DNA from: Gymnopus androsaceus JB14
Taxonomy: Eukaryota > Basidiomycota > Agaricomycetes > Agaricales > Omphalotaceae
DNA length: 64,000 nucleotides
Reading direction: 5' to 3'
Assembly (NCBI GenBank): GCA_009733575.1
Contig: ML769515.1
Location: 29,987 to 93,986, forward strand
Below are positions 47,818 to 58,478 of the stretch, piece after piece. A program made the position numbers and the translations under genes. Within the stretch, counting starts at the first letter, position 1. Every line of letters starts with the position of its first letter. Under the pieces are notes generated by a model that was given only the letters and a program-made list of their open reading frames with translations, had not been told where the DNA came from and made no database searches.

Positions 47818-50233
47818 TTATTGAATGGACTGCGGGAAAATTATATTATCCTGTTGATACCTATCAGCACCTAGGATTAGGGGGGTGGACTTATGCAAGC
47901 CTGAGAGACCTAGGTGACCTAGGTATCCTTGAAGTATCCTCAGGCTATCCAAGGCCCAGACCATTTTTGCTGATGAAGGGTGCGCTTCGTTCCACTCTTT
48001 TGTGTCCTCGGCTACAAACCATTTCGAGTGATCGACCTTCTCTGCGGGTTTTATCGCGACAGTGAATTGCTCTGCCGTGATTCCATTCAAGTTCCAGATC
48101 CGTTCTCTATCCAAATGGCATTGCTTCTCTTCATCCAGCGCGAGTTGAATATCATCTTCTAAGTTGTCACTAGACCCAGCTCTATTGAGGTCGTATTCCG
48201 TGTTGAGGAAGAAGCCTCTGTGGGTATCGATTTCGTCTTTAAACTCCTCGATATCCAGGGGCCATTCAGTTTCACCTTTACCCATGAAGAAGGGCACAGG
48301 TTCACCATCATCCTTGTCAGCAAAATTGTCTTCATTAGGAGGTTGTCTTTTTGACATTTTTCCTCCATAGGCTCAGCGAGATAAACCATCAGCGAGATTG
48401 TTTTCTTTTCCTTTAACATGGACTAGATCGAAGTGGTACTTGTGTATTTCCTCGATCCAGCGATTAATGGTAGCATTGGGTCCACAGCTCAGGTTGTCTA
48501 GCATACCCTTGATGTATTTAGCATCTGTACAAACTGTTAACTGCCTGCACCCATAGAGTTGATAGTAGCTTGCTTGTAAAGCAATCTTTAATCCGTATAG
48601 TTCACGTTTAGACTGTGAGAAACAAGCTTCTCTTTCATTGAGAGTACTTGACCCAAAGTAACAGAAGTAGACTTTTGTCGCATTGTTAGGGTCAATTTGA
48701 TAGATATACCATCCAACTGCCATGTACGACGTGTCCACTACGAGACAAACATCCCAATCATAGTTAATAGGTCTTAAACACGGAGCATTTTTGATACCTT
48801 CTTTTATGAGGTCCATTGCCATATCGTGTTCAATTCCCCATTCCCATGGATTGTTTCCAGTTAGTCGTGTCAACGGTGCTGCTAGCTTAGCAAAATTCTT
48901 TATGAACATGTGTAGCCGACTTGCAGTTCCGAGGAACGCCCTAACATCAGATTTGCTTTTACATCTCGGCCATGTTAGAATAGTCTTGACCTGACTCTCC
49001 TCGGGCAATCTTCCCTCGTAAGAGCATCTGTGACCAACAACCATTGTTTCTTTACAGCACAAAAATGCTTTTGGTCCAGAAAAGGTTCCACCAACGTATT
49101 TGAACCTTTGGATAATCCTATTCACATTCAAAGCATGTTCCCAAAAAAACCGTTGAATCTTTGGATTCTCTGGTATAGTCTCATAGCCACCTCCTGGTAA
49201 TTCATACCTAGTAGCTGGACCTCGAATAGGAACATCATCAAGATATGGTCTGGTAACTCCAGTCACAATCTCGTCTCAGTATATATAAGTCATGTCGTTG
49301 TGAAAGATAGGTACAGAATTTGTCCAACCCATTGGTAGTTTTACCAATCGGTACATTCCGAACGGTGTCTGGAATGCAGTGTAGTCTCGCAACAACATGT
49401 GCAAATCCCGTTCATTATAACCAACAAACATGTCTAGGGTACCACCACATGCTCTTCCTGCAAAAGGTCTCGCGACGTCCACAGTGGCTGGGGGCACACC
49501 TGAAAATTGGATAGTGATTTTGTTAAGAGGTTCGAGACTGTGTACAATTCGTAAACTTTTCCCGTCCTTCTTAGTTACACAAAACCACTTGGTTCAATAA
49601 GACAACATCAAAGGCTCATATACCCCTGCATCAATCTTGTCTTTGAGAATACGACACACTTCTTCAAAAATTCCTGGTGGAATTGGAATGTTTTTCTTGA
49701 CATAGGGTTCATGAGGAATTACAGGCATTTTAACCGGTGGAAAGTACTCGTGTTTTAACGATCCTCCTTCCTCGGCACACCATGCAAAACCTGACTCCTG
49801 ATCCATCATTATATTGTGAAACAAGGCTAACTCCTCTTCCCAGAGGAATTCCTTGTTATGATTTTTGTTGAAAACTTCCTTCCTTTCCTGCATGAACCTT
49901 CCAGTGGGAACGAATGGTCGAGGATGAGTAGGAAGCTCCGGTAAATCCTTAAGTGGATCTCCTTTGATATCCCTTTGCACTCTGTATTCCTTGGGCAATT
50001 CAGTTTTAACTGGTCGGACTTTTATCGCAACAGGTTTATATTTTCTTGCCCCAAAGACTCGGAACACATTATAGTGCTTATTTCCTTTTTCGTCTTTTGG
50101 GACTTTGAAGTAGTGTGGTCGTGGTTGTGAGCATTTCCATTCTTCAGTGGATTGTTCTCTCTTCTTTGCCAAGAGAACTTGCTTAAAGGTATGCATTGAG
50201 TTAGGCTTTGGTTGATATGATTTAGTGCCATTA
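47818..50233 (-). pseudogene. pol: gypsy-2 reverse transcriptase and RNase H
   Basis: One unshifted frame across 2.4 kb, broken by three TGA stops (49594, 49276, 48373). RT: the primer-grip start IFEEVCRILKDKIDAGVYEP, then WFCVTKKDGKSLRIVH, and the polymerase box in RPYLDDVPIRGPATRYEL near 49210-49262. RNase H: CLVVDTSYMAVGWYIYQ near 48700-48750, ACFSQSKRELYGLKIAL near 48580-48630, TVCTDAKYIKGMLDNL near 48495-48540 and ENNLADGLSR at 48376-48405. The stop at 48373 follows GLSR, where a second Arg is usual, and that at 49594 also falls at an expected Arg. The remaining 48360-47818 is an acidic tail that ends at the minisatellite. Confidence 0.8.
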
Positions 50234-50867
50234 AGGGTAGTCAGATAGTCGATTCTGGGTCGATTCACAGAGTCAATTCAGAAGTCAATTCAGAAGTTGT
50301 ATTGTAACTAGAATCGACGGATCAAATTGACCATCCTTTTGACCTTGAAATTTTACCACTCGATTCTGCACTCAATTCTTACTAGTCTGCAATACCCCAG
50401 TTTACACCCCAACAGCAGGATGCTATGTGCGCGATTCGGGACCATGTTAGGTTCTGGAGGATGCATAGAAAATGACAAAAAATTCAATCAGCAGACAGAA
50501 ATGAACTGCTGGAGCTAGGGCACTCACAGGCCTTTATACGTGACACTCCTTCCTATCCCTGAGGGCACTGATTTGCAGGATATACCACATATTTCATATT
50601 TCCTCATCTTCCAAGTCTGATTCAACATCAGATAGTCACAGATCATTGGACATGGTTGTGAGGATAAGATGAGTACGAAATAAAGTTTATTCAGTAAGTA
50701 AACTGTAGTATGTAGAGAATCGACACTCGATTTTGATGGTTGTCCCTGCTTCTGAGCCGGGACAACAATTCACCTGAATCAACTGAATCGACTGTCAATT
50801 CTTGATCCTGAATCTACCTCTGAATCGACTCCGTAAATCGAGCCAGAATCGACTGTCTGACTACCCT
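50234..50867. mobile_element. TA-flanked TIR element inside gypsy-2
   Basis: The left end starts AGGGTAGTCAGATAGTCGAT and the reverse complement of the right end starts AGGGTAGTCAGACAGTCGAT. The similarity runs for about 55 bp. TA dinucleotides at 50232-50233 and 50868-50869 look like a Tc1/mariner-style target duplication. Inside, CGATTC/GAATCG words recur near both ends. The middle (50300-50700) has no transposase, so it is non-autonomous. Removing the element and one TA leaves the host ORF in frame. Confidence 0.8.
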
Positions 50868-51267
50868 TATTGTATGCCTTATTTGGGTTCGACTCGTCAG
50901 ATACGGGAGTATGTCTAGTTTCTGGTTTCGAGGGGTCTTCCTCCTTGATGTGAAAACTTTCCTTCGAGGCCTGGCCATTGTTGGCAAATGCTTCGAACTC
51001 CTGCGGGGTCATTTTAACAGACTGACTCTCAGGGGTTGGTAAACCTTCCCTCCATTCACTATAAAACATTTTCCTGTCTTTTGTGGCTTCTTTATTCAAC
51101 CATGCCTTAACCCTTGTGGCCACGATGGGTTCAAATTCTTCCATCTTGTTCACCAATGCCATTACATAGGCCTCGGCAAGCTCTTGACTTTCAAACTCTT
51201 CCCTGTTGTCTGGCAACTTATATCCCTCTAATATGAATTTTCCGTCTATTAAGCCTATGTTAAGCAT
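50868..51267 (-). pseudogene. gypsy-2 linker upstream of RT
   Basis: A hydrophilic stretch (LPDNREEFESQELAEAYVMA, VATRVKAWLNKEATKDRKMF, SESNPNKAYN-like end) leads toward the RT. It is cut at the AYN codons by the TIR element at 50234-50867. On the other side the frame continues with GTKSYQPKPNSMHTFKQVLL, so the two halves were one ORF. Confidence 0.6.
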
Positions 51268-51440
51268 TACCTCTCCCTGTTGGCTACTCAGATCTTGGAG
51301 GAAGGAAAATTTATTTCTTCCTCAGAGACTAGTTTTTCTGTCGACAAGGATCAAGCAGCCTGAAAGTGTGTTTCCGTGGCTGGCCTATCCATTGGCTCTA
51401 GACTGCCGTCAGGAGGGGGCTCAATGTGCTTCCCCTTTCC

Positions 51441-51902
51441 TCAGGCAAATGTCCTGATGGTACATCTATGTCCATTGTTGGGGTCAGTCATTGTAATGAT
51501 CTGACCACCGTTGATGTCGTTCTCAATCCTTGTCCGCGCCAGTGCATCGAAAGGTCTACCGATCAGCATCTCATATGGAGTATCCTCGAGAATATGGATT
51601 TGGAAGTAGATAGTCATATCTCCAATAAATACCGGTACGTTCCTTGCCATACCCAATGTCGAGTTTAGTTCCCCATTTGCACTCATCATGTTAATGACAA
51701 TGTCAGGGTCCCAAGAGACTCCACATCCTACTGCCATACGCTTCTTCATTGAAATGATTTGCAAGCCGGGATCCAGGACTCCTTCAACCTCTTCTTTCGA
51801 GCCATTCACCTTAGGGTAGATAACTCTAAGACTGTTCAATTGACGAGCGACAATTGTTATCTTTTGTCGAGGATCATTCTCTGGTAAATCTTGCTTAAAC
51901 AT
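51441..51902 (-). pseudogene. gypsy-2 aspartic protease, altered active site
   Basis: Retropepsin-type fold: EGVLDPGLQIISM near 51745-51785 stands where the catalytic Asp-Ser-Gly (or Asp-Thr-Gly) should be, so the middle residue is Pro. Downstream YFQIHILEDTPYEMLIGRPF near 51545-51605 is the conserved C-terminal half with the Ile-Gly-Arg-Pro-Phe turn. The substitution would be expected to impair cleavage. The open frame otherwise has about 150 codons. Confidence 0.7.
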
Positions 51903-51903
51903 T

Positions 51904-52430
51904 TCAACAACATTGCAATGAACATAGGACCCTTTTTGCTAAACCGCCTTCATCCTCTTCTAAGACTTCAATTTCACCCAGAGCCATATCAGTTATCTTG
52001 ATCCATTGGGCTGCTAGAGGCATAGTTGCATTGGGCAGATCAGTGAACCTATCCTTCCTCGATGAAATATCATCTGGGTCGGGTACTTCATAGAGGAACT
52101 GACTGGCTTTCTGAATTGGGACTCGAGAGTTGCGGTTCTTTCTAATCATCAGCTGTTTCAACTGAGGAGAGAGTTCAAACATCTCGCCAGTCGTGACTGA
52201 GATTGGGGTTGAAAGAATCCAATCAGCAACCTCCTCGACCAAACCAGGTTGATAATTCGGGCTCTGCAGCTTATATGCTGGGCCGTCATTTTTCTTCAAG
52301 GTTTGATTTGGTGGTTTACTGGGATTCATACTTTGTTGCGGGGCGGGGAGCACACCTTTAAGTAATTCCCATCAGGCATACCTGACACCTTTCCAAAGTG
52401 CCTCGACCCAGCCATTCTTAATTTACGTAG
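51904..52430 (-). pseudogene. gypsy-2 Gag-like C-terminal region
   Basis: The minus strand reads KLRMAGSRHFGKVSGMPDGN before about 52345, then PAYKLQSPNYQPGLVEEVAD and MFELSPQLKQLMIRK, and stops at 51904. This is the segment that precedes the protease in this gypsy lineage, where the phrase about a residue pair Leu-Ser-Pro with a following basic stretch is typical. The zinc knuckle expected upstream is not in view. The frame differs from the protease, so at least one indel separates them. Confidence 0.55.
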
Positions 52431-52537
52431 GATACATAACTCAGCAAGTAAAATATACAGTATATTGTAAACTATTTGTACCAATTTATTGAGACGCCTA
52501 AACCTTATAACTAAACCTTAATCTTTTCTCCATTGAC

Positions 52538-55500
52538 ATGGATTTTCTCAAACGCAAGGGCAGCGCAACTACCAATTCACGGAACAAAAAGAAAATAATC
52601 ACCGTAATCACCAGCGACAGTGACAGCAACAAGAGTGGAGAAGATAACGAAGATGCCGGACAACCTCCTGAATCCACCCAAAACAATGACGATGAGATTA
52701 TCAATACAACTGAGGCCGAAAATGCTAAAAGGGCCGAAGCAATTGAAAAACTCAGTCAGTAAGCTTATATATACAATGAAAAAACACTGATCCTTGAATA
52801 GAAAAAGACTTATCACAACGGAAGGCACCAATATATGCTTTTTTTGATGCCGAGCCCGTGTTCAAGTTTGATAGCGAGGGAACCATTGAGTATCTGGTCT
52901 GGAGGTGTTCACATTGTGGTGAGATAAAGCGGCAGGGGATGAAGACTAAAGATAAGGGTTCAACCGGTTAGCAAAACATTTCGAGTTAATCTAAAAGCTT
53001 ACCTTTGATGAACAGGTGCCCTGAGTACACATGCAAAAAAGTGTTGGGGCGAAGAGGCTGTTGCTGCAGTGAGAGACTCAAATCTAGAGAAAGCAAGATC
53101 AGCGATTAAGAATTTTGGGAAAAAAAGCCAAACACGACTCACCGCAACCCTCAAGACATTCAAAGGGTGGGCCGACACGTTTTCCACACAGCCGCCAGAA
53201 AAAGAAACCACTTGGTATGCCTCTAACCCTCCTACACTTATTATATATCTCCTCAATCAAGTCATAGTGTTGTAACCGCCAGATGGGTAGCTGAATCTGC
53301 TCATCCATTTCATATAGTCCGGGACCGATGTTATTGCTGGCTCCAGAAGGAAGGATGTCCAAAGCAGTATGTGCCAAGCAAGGAAACCATCGCTTGAGAC
53401 GTGAAGAAACTTTATACGAAGATGAAAGAGAAGCTGGCGGAAGAGCTGCAGGTAAGCATAACGATATAATTCAACATTAAAAAAGCTTACCGGTATCTGT
53501 AGGCTGTCAACGGCGAGCTCCCAGTTGTAATTGACTGCTGGACGTCACCTAACCATCATGCATTCATGAGTATCGTGGTCAACTGGCTATGCAAACTGGA
53601 AAATGGAACAGAAGAACTTACCACTATCCTTCTGGACTTCATTGAACTTCCATGCTCCCATACAACTGAGAACATGGCAGAGGCACTTGCAAAAACCCTG
53701 AAAGAGTACGGTATAGACGACAAGGTCAGTAAACTATTCTTGGGATTGATTAGTGGCTCACATACCATAGATTATCTCTATTACCTGCGACAATGCATCT
53801 GTGAATACAGCCATGTTCGACGAGCTCATCACAAAGCTGCCAAACTTCTTCAGCAAGAATGCTCATGTTCGCTGCTTTGCGCATACTGTAAACTTGACTG
53901 CAAAAGGTGTTCTCCGTCCTTTCGAGCCAGTCAAGCCCAAGTCCGGAACCAAGTTGACTGAAGTTCTTGCACCCTCTAACGATATTGGACTGGAGGAGCT
54001 GATTGCGGAGTTGAAGGATATCAAAGAGAATGGCAAGAAAGAAAGGGATGATGTCAAGGGATTTGTGGAAGTTTTGCAGGAGATGAGTGAGGAAGAGCGG
54101 GAGCAGTGGGAGAAAGATGTGAAGCCTGTGCAAACGGCGCTATTCAAAGTAAGTTCGAATAGTCTGGACTTTCTGTTGGCCCTGCATGGTCTGTGCATGG
54201 ACTCGTGGGCTACAGACTCCGAGACTCATCTTATCGCCGTAGTCTGGACTTTCTGTTGGCCCTGGTCTGTGTGTGGACTCGTGGGCTACAGACTCCGAGA
54301 CTCGTCTTATTGCCCTTTTAACCATTCACCCTTACAGGCCCGCAAAATTTCATTCAAAATCATTAACTCCACCACTGTGCTCTTGCCTCGATGGCGAGAG
54401 CATGTTGCTAATACTGCCTTCAAAGACTGAGTCCTTCCTCGCGACGTCGCTACATGGTGGAACTCTACATACAACATGTTAGCTGCATTCTTAGAGATGA
54501 AGGAGCCTGTTTCGCAGTTTTTGGATTGTTCTTCAAATGGGATGGCCGAATTTCTGCTTGATAACAATGAATGGACTGCGATTGAGGGTCTTGTTTCTGC
54601 TCTCAAGGTTTGTCACCTCCATTGCCTCTTGCTTGAATTATTAACAAGCTTCCGCTTCCGCGTGACAGATTCTCAAAGATGCAACCACATATTTTTTTTC
54701 CAATGCACACATCGTAGCTGCAGTCATTCCTGCTATGGACACTATCGACGAGGCGTTTGCAACTGGTATCATTGACCAGGAGATTCTTTCTGAACCAATT
54801 CGTCATGCGCTCTCCACCGGCAAGAAAACTCTGAATAAGTACTACACCCTAACCAACAATTCAGATATCTATTGTATGGCCATGAGTATGGATTCCCTTG
54901 TATGATCTCAATCTTGTACTGATATTCTTGATTCACACAGTTCTTCATCCTTCATTCAAGCTGGACTACTTTTGCAATGCCGGTTGGATGGATACCTGGA
55001 TCAACGAGGCTGTTACGGTCACTCAACATTATTGGGAGGACCGATACAAACCATCTGAGCCAGTATCGACGGTAAGTCTTATATCACCTTGCTTTGGCTG
55101 TATTGCTCAACCATCTTTCATAGGCATTTACATCCCAAGCTACCCAAGCATTGTTGTCATCGTCAAACTCCTTTATCTTGCTAATGGCAAAACATACACG
55201 GACTAGCGGCAGTGCAGGGGAAGGGCAAAAGGATGAGTTGGACTGCTATCTTCAGGATGGTTGTGTTCCAACGGATGACCCTCTGCGGTGGTGGATGATG
55301 AATAGGAAAGTGTATCCTAACCTTGCCAAGTTGGCGATATCTTTGCATTTAATACCAGGTGCGTCTATTTACTGTTAGTCTGTTCTATTGTTTCTCATAT
55401 CCCCATTTAGCGTCTTCCGTGTCTGTTGAGCGGACATTCTCCCGTGGTCACATTCTCATTTCTCATCTCCGTAACCAACTTCGTGCCGAGACAATCCGTG

Positions 55501-55628
55501 CTCTCATGTGTTTCGGTGACTGGTCACATCAAGATTACATCTCGAATCATGAGTTGATTCAGTTTTTGCTTTCTGATGCAAACGAGGACTACGACGGTAT
55601 TGAATTAGTTGACAATGATATTTTGTAG
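52538..55628 (+). pseudogene. hAT-family transposase, two in-frame stops
   Basis: Cut-and-paste transposase. ATG at 52538 gives a basic, Ser/Asp-rich N-terminus. A BED-type zinc finger follows over two exons (WRCSHCGEIKRQGM then LSTHAKKCWG). The RNase H-like core shows VVIDCWTSPNHHAF near 53525-53565 (first Asp), ITDNASVN near 53770-53800 (second Asp) and WWNSTYNML near 54458-54485. The C-terminal dimerisation region reads SVSVERTFSRGHILISHLRN near 55420-55475. Several GT-AG introns of 45-60 bp interrupt it (for example 52759-52800, 53726-53770). TGA stops after TIA near 53397 and after FKD near 54428 both fall where an Arg codon would continue the frame. The copy is therefore probably inactive but recent. 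Confidence 0.85.
54161..54320. repeat. 80-bp tandem duplication in hAT intron
   Basis: AGTCTGGACTTTCTGTTGGC begins at 54161 and again at 54241. The two copies stay similar through GGGCTACAGACTCCGAGACT. They enlarge the intron between the acidic helical segment and the ARKISFKIINSTT exon. Confidence 0.85.
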
Positions 55629-55838
55629 TGTAAATACTCCGTAGTGTAGATATTTTTGATATAAAAAATTACGCAGGCTGTCGCTGCACTCAGTGCTGAC
55701 CCACCTACCCGACTACCCGACCTGACCCGGAGGTACCCGGAAGGTACCCGGACCCGACTGTCCAGGTACGGGTGTAAGCTCAGGTCCGGTCAGGTTGACT
55801 TTTGAGGCACCTGGCCTGACCCGAGCCACACACTACTG
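55629..55838 (+). mobile_element. hAT right end with ACCCG subterminal repeats
   Basis: After the transposase stop, the words ACCCGAC, ACCCGGA and TGACCCG recur about nine times between 55690 and 55825. The stretch ends with CACACACTACTG at 55827-55838, whose reverse complement CAGTAGTGTGTG looks like a hAT terminal repeat. No matching left end was found between 52370 and 52538, so the left end may have been lost at the junction with gypsy-2. Confidence 0.55.
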
Positions 55839-56261
55839 ATCGTGGAAGCGATGCCTTGTTAAGACTTCAATCCCTTGGGTATATCCTTCGATGACCTAGC
55901 CTAGTATAACTGGTATGTGGGCTTGTTTATCTGCCTCAGTCAGCAACTTGTTATCCAACAAGCTTGCCTCGCTACACCATACTGCGCATAGGACTTTGAT
56001 CGAGGCGCATTCACAAAGTTAAGTATGGTACCATTGCGCGTACTGTTACTCTGCAACCTCTTAGGTAGAATAGGTCCTCGGTAGATTTTAACTATCAGCT
56101 CAGGCTCACTATAGTTCTCTTATTGACCCTGTTTTGTTACTAACAGACCCTAGGATTATTGGTTCTGCGCAGTTCTAGCCTTAGCCAAAAAGTCGGCTAT
56201 CATTGTGTTTAAATAATTTTGGGTCTGACCTTGAGTGTTTAGTGGAAACTGAAACTATGTT
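55839..56261. other. Intergenic, nothing recognised
   Basis: No frame, repeat or motif that I can support. Confidence 0.4.
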
Positions 56262-56733
56262 AGCTCTGCCCTCAACAAGTCTGCCGCATTGATCTACAAC
56301 CTCATGCAGCCGGATTCTGGTGGAAAATCTTCTGAGCACTGGCAACTGTTGGATTGACGTGCGAAATCTGGGAGAGGCTCATGCGTTGGCTCTAGAGGAC
56401 GAGGGAGTCGCAAACGAAAGGATAATCGTCTGTGCGGGCAGTTATTTATGGCAAGAATGGCGTGAGTTGGATCTCGGATTCCTTTTGTTTACTTGACGGA
56501 GCTGATTCGGATCTCGTGCGATAGTCGACATTGCCAACTAGGCTATCCAACCCACACACTTGCCTTCGCATCCTAATCTTCCAAAGGGTGTACCTATCGC
56601 ACCAGGAACAATTGGTATATATAAGGTCAACTACGATACTTCGAAAGCGAATCGACTCCTTGGTATCCAATACCGCACAAAGGAGGAGACATTGAAGGAC
56701 ACTTTTGCTGATTACGAGGAGCGTGGATGGTAA
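56262..56733 (+). pseudogene. NAD(P)-dependent reductase (extended SDR), 3' relic
   Basis: C-terminal end of a reductase of the dihydroflavonol reductase / aldehyde reductase type. It reads ALIYNLMQPDSGGKSSE near 56280-56335, then in a shifted frame CWIDVRNLGEAHALALEDEG near 56346-56405 and NERIIVCAG, then HPNLPKGVPIAPGT near 56565-56610 and VNYDTSKANRLLGIQYRTKE, and ends FADYEERGW with a stop near 56731. The IDVRxxxxAH motif and the K/N-rich C-terminus are characteristic. The Rossmann N-terminus with the cofactor loop and the YxxxK site is missing, and frames shift at about 56337 and 56460. Confidence 0.7.
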
Positions 56734-56989
56734 TACTTAGCTTTGATGAGCTCGGGTTTCTTTCAAATCTTTTTTAATTGGATGAATCAACTCGCAATGT
56801 CCTCGCTACATGCCACCATTAATCGTTCTCGTGGAAGAAGCCATAGAGTGGTTTCGTTTCAACATGCGCGTTTGATTTAGAAATGCTATAACAGGCTAGT
56901 GTACAGGGCAAGAGTGACAAAGTGAGTGTGTACAATTGACGTATCTCCGAGTCAATAGTAATGAATAACACGACAGCTACTGCAGGCAG

Positions 56990-57300
56990 GCTCGTTATCG
57001 TCATCCTTCTCCTTCTCATCCTCACCAGCGCCATGAGCCCTCTTCTTCAAGGTTGCATCGTTAGTGCCCTTGCGCCAGGCGCTTCGTAGCACCATCTAGC
57101 TGTGGTTCTCCCCTAAATACAGCAAGGCTCTGGAGACACCTCCATATGCATTTCGAATGACCTCTATCAAAAGCAACAATCCTGACTTCATAAATACGCT
57201 CACAATCCACTGCCGTAGGGATATCGTTACCCAGACCACCGGGTATAGTTGCTTTGCGATGGCGCTCATCGGGAAAGTAGTATGCTACGCTAGGTACGGC
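56990..57300 (-). other. Minus-strand coding-like stretch, unidentified
   Basis: The minus strand reads YYFPDERHRKATIPGGLGND and IPTAVDCERIYEVRIVAFD from about 57280, and in a second frame VSRALLYLGENHS then MVLRSAWRKGTNDATLKK and a charged tail. It looks like the decayed 3' part of a gene. I recognise no family. Confidence 0.3.
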
Positions 57301-57457
57301 CCCAATCCTTAGTCCGTGTCTTTCTCCTTAGCCCAACCCAATTGAGATCAAGTAAGTAATCAGAGTAAAACACTCGGTCAGTCTTTATTTATCGAAGAAA
57401 TAAACAACTGGCTCTGAAGACAAGCAACGATTATTGGCAGCAGAAAATGTTCACCAT

Positions 57458-58170
57458 ATTTCAAACCTTGGCAGCTATAATGTCGAGCTTGACGAGGTCT
57501 GGAGCTCCAATCAACAGCTCTTCCGCTGATCCAAAAAGGGCTGCAGCGACCGTTCCAGCGACGTGCGCATTCCTTCCAGCGTCATCGGGGAAGAAGTCGA
57601 CAATACCAAACGTATTGGTTCCAGGGAACTCAACAGCATACCAGTACGGCGTCACAGGCTCAGCTTCAACAAGTGGAACAGCGTTCTTGAGACCAAATCA
57701 AGATCAGAATCGTCAAATAATACCAATGTTTTGACATACCTTTAGGAAATCTCTGACAGCATCTACCTTCTCGGGCTTCGCTTGGATCAAGAGCCTTAAT
57801 TTCGTTACACCGGCCGTGTTGCCTGCACCCCTGATGGGCCTCACGACACTGACCAAGATATCGAGTTTCCCAATCTGCGGGCTAACCCCCAGCAAATCTG
57901 GTGCATTCTCCATCAACGCTTTGGCAATCTCTCCAGTAAGATGAGCTTGGCGTCCTTCTTCGCCAGCAAAGGTATCAAAGATCGCGTAAATGGATGCCAG
58001 GTGGATTACTGTCCTCATAGCTAACAGAAAACCATTCTCGGGTGAGGGGCTCGGATGGCACCAAAGAATATCCGGTGAGAAGAAAGTCGGATACCGCTTT
58101 GGTTTTTGATTCTTTCGCTACGAGAGGCACGAGAAGACCGACGGTGGATGCTTGAAAGCGTAAAGAAGAC
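57458..58170 (-). pseudogene. Tandem dimeric alpha-beta barrel (ABM-like) protein
   Basis: Small protein with two copies of the antibiotic-biosynthesis-monooxygenase-like fold; such proteins act as small cofactor-free oxygenases or stress proteins. Repeat 1: STVGLLVPLVAKESKTKAVS near 58100-58160, EPLTREWFSVSYED, YAIFDTFAGEEGRQAHL near 57945-57990. Repeat 2 after a 54-bp intron (about 57687-57740): KLRLLIQAKPEKVDAVRDFL, TPYWYAVEFPGTNTFGIVDF, DDAGRNAHVAGTVAAALF, ending LDIIAAKV at 57458. The frame of the first 60 codons does not join the next at about 57995; a single base is missing or extra. A start codon was not found, so an upstream exon is likely. Either a pseudogene or a sequencing indel. 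Confidence 0.65.
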
Positions 58171-58478
58171 TATAGTAAGTCGTCGAGATGCAAAAGTCCG
58201 ACTACGAAATAAACCTACACATCTTCTTCACTGCTCAGGTTGATAAATCTCACGAATTATTCTGCCCTATCAGGAGTTTAGATGGTAATGCACGCTCAAT
58301 GCTACTGTAGCCGAAAGTCGAAGAGACGGGGACGAACAGGTCATTTCCGCTGAAGATAGAATGTTTCAGTGTGAAATTCCATGTATGAGATATAATTACA
58401 ATTGTTTTGAGTATTAGCTGTGTGTAATGTACGACCGACCGACCCATTGTCCCAATGTATAGAAAAAAAAGCTATGAC

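Larger units (their letters stand above)
47818..52430 (-). mobile_element. Truncated gypsy-type retroelement, minus strand
   Basis: Reading leftward: a Gag-like part (52430-51904), an aspartic protease (51902-51441), a linker (51267-50870), then RT and RNase H (50233-47818). No integrase and no LTR were found. The 3' side ends at the minisatellite (47720) and the 5' side lies against the hAT gene. It is interrupted by a TIR element at 50234-50867. It belongs to a different basidiomycete gypsy lineage from the element at 13374-23984, judged by its RT wording (DDVPIRGPATRYEL). Confidence 0.8.
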
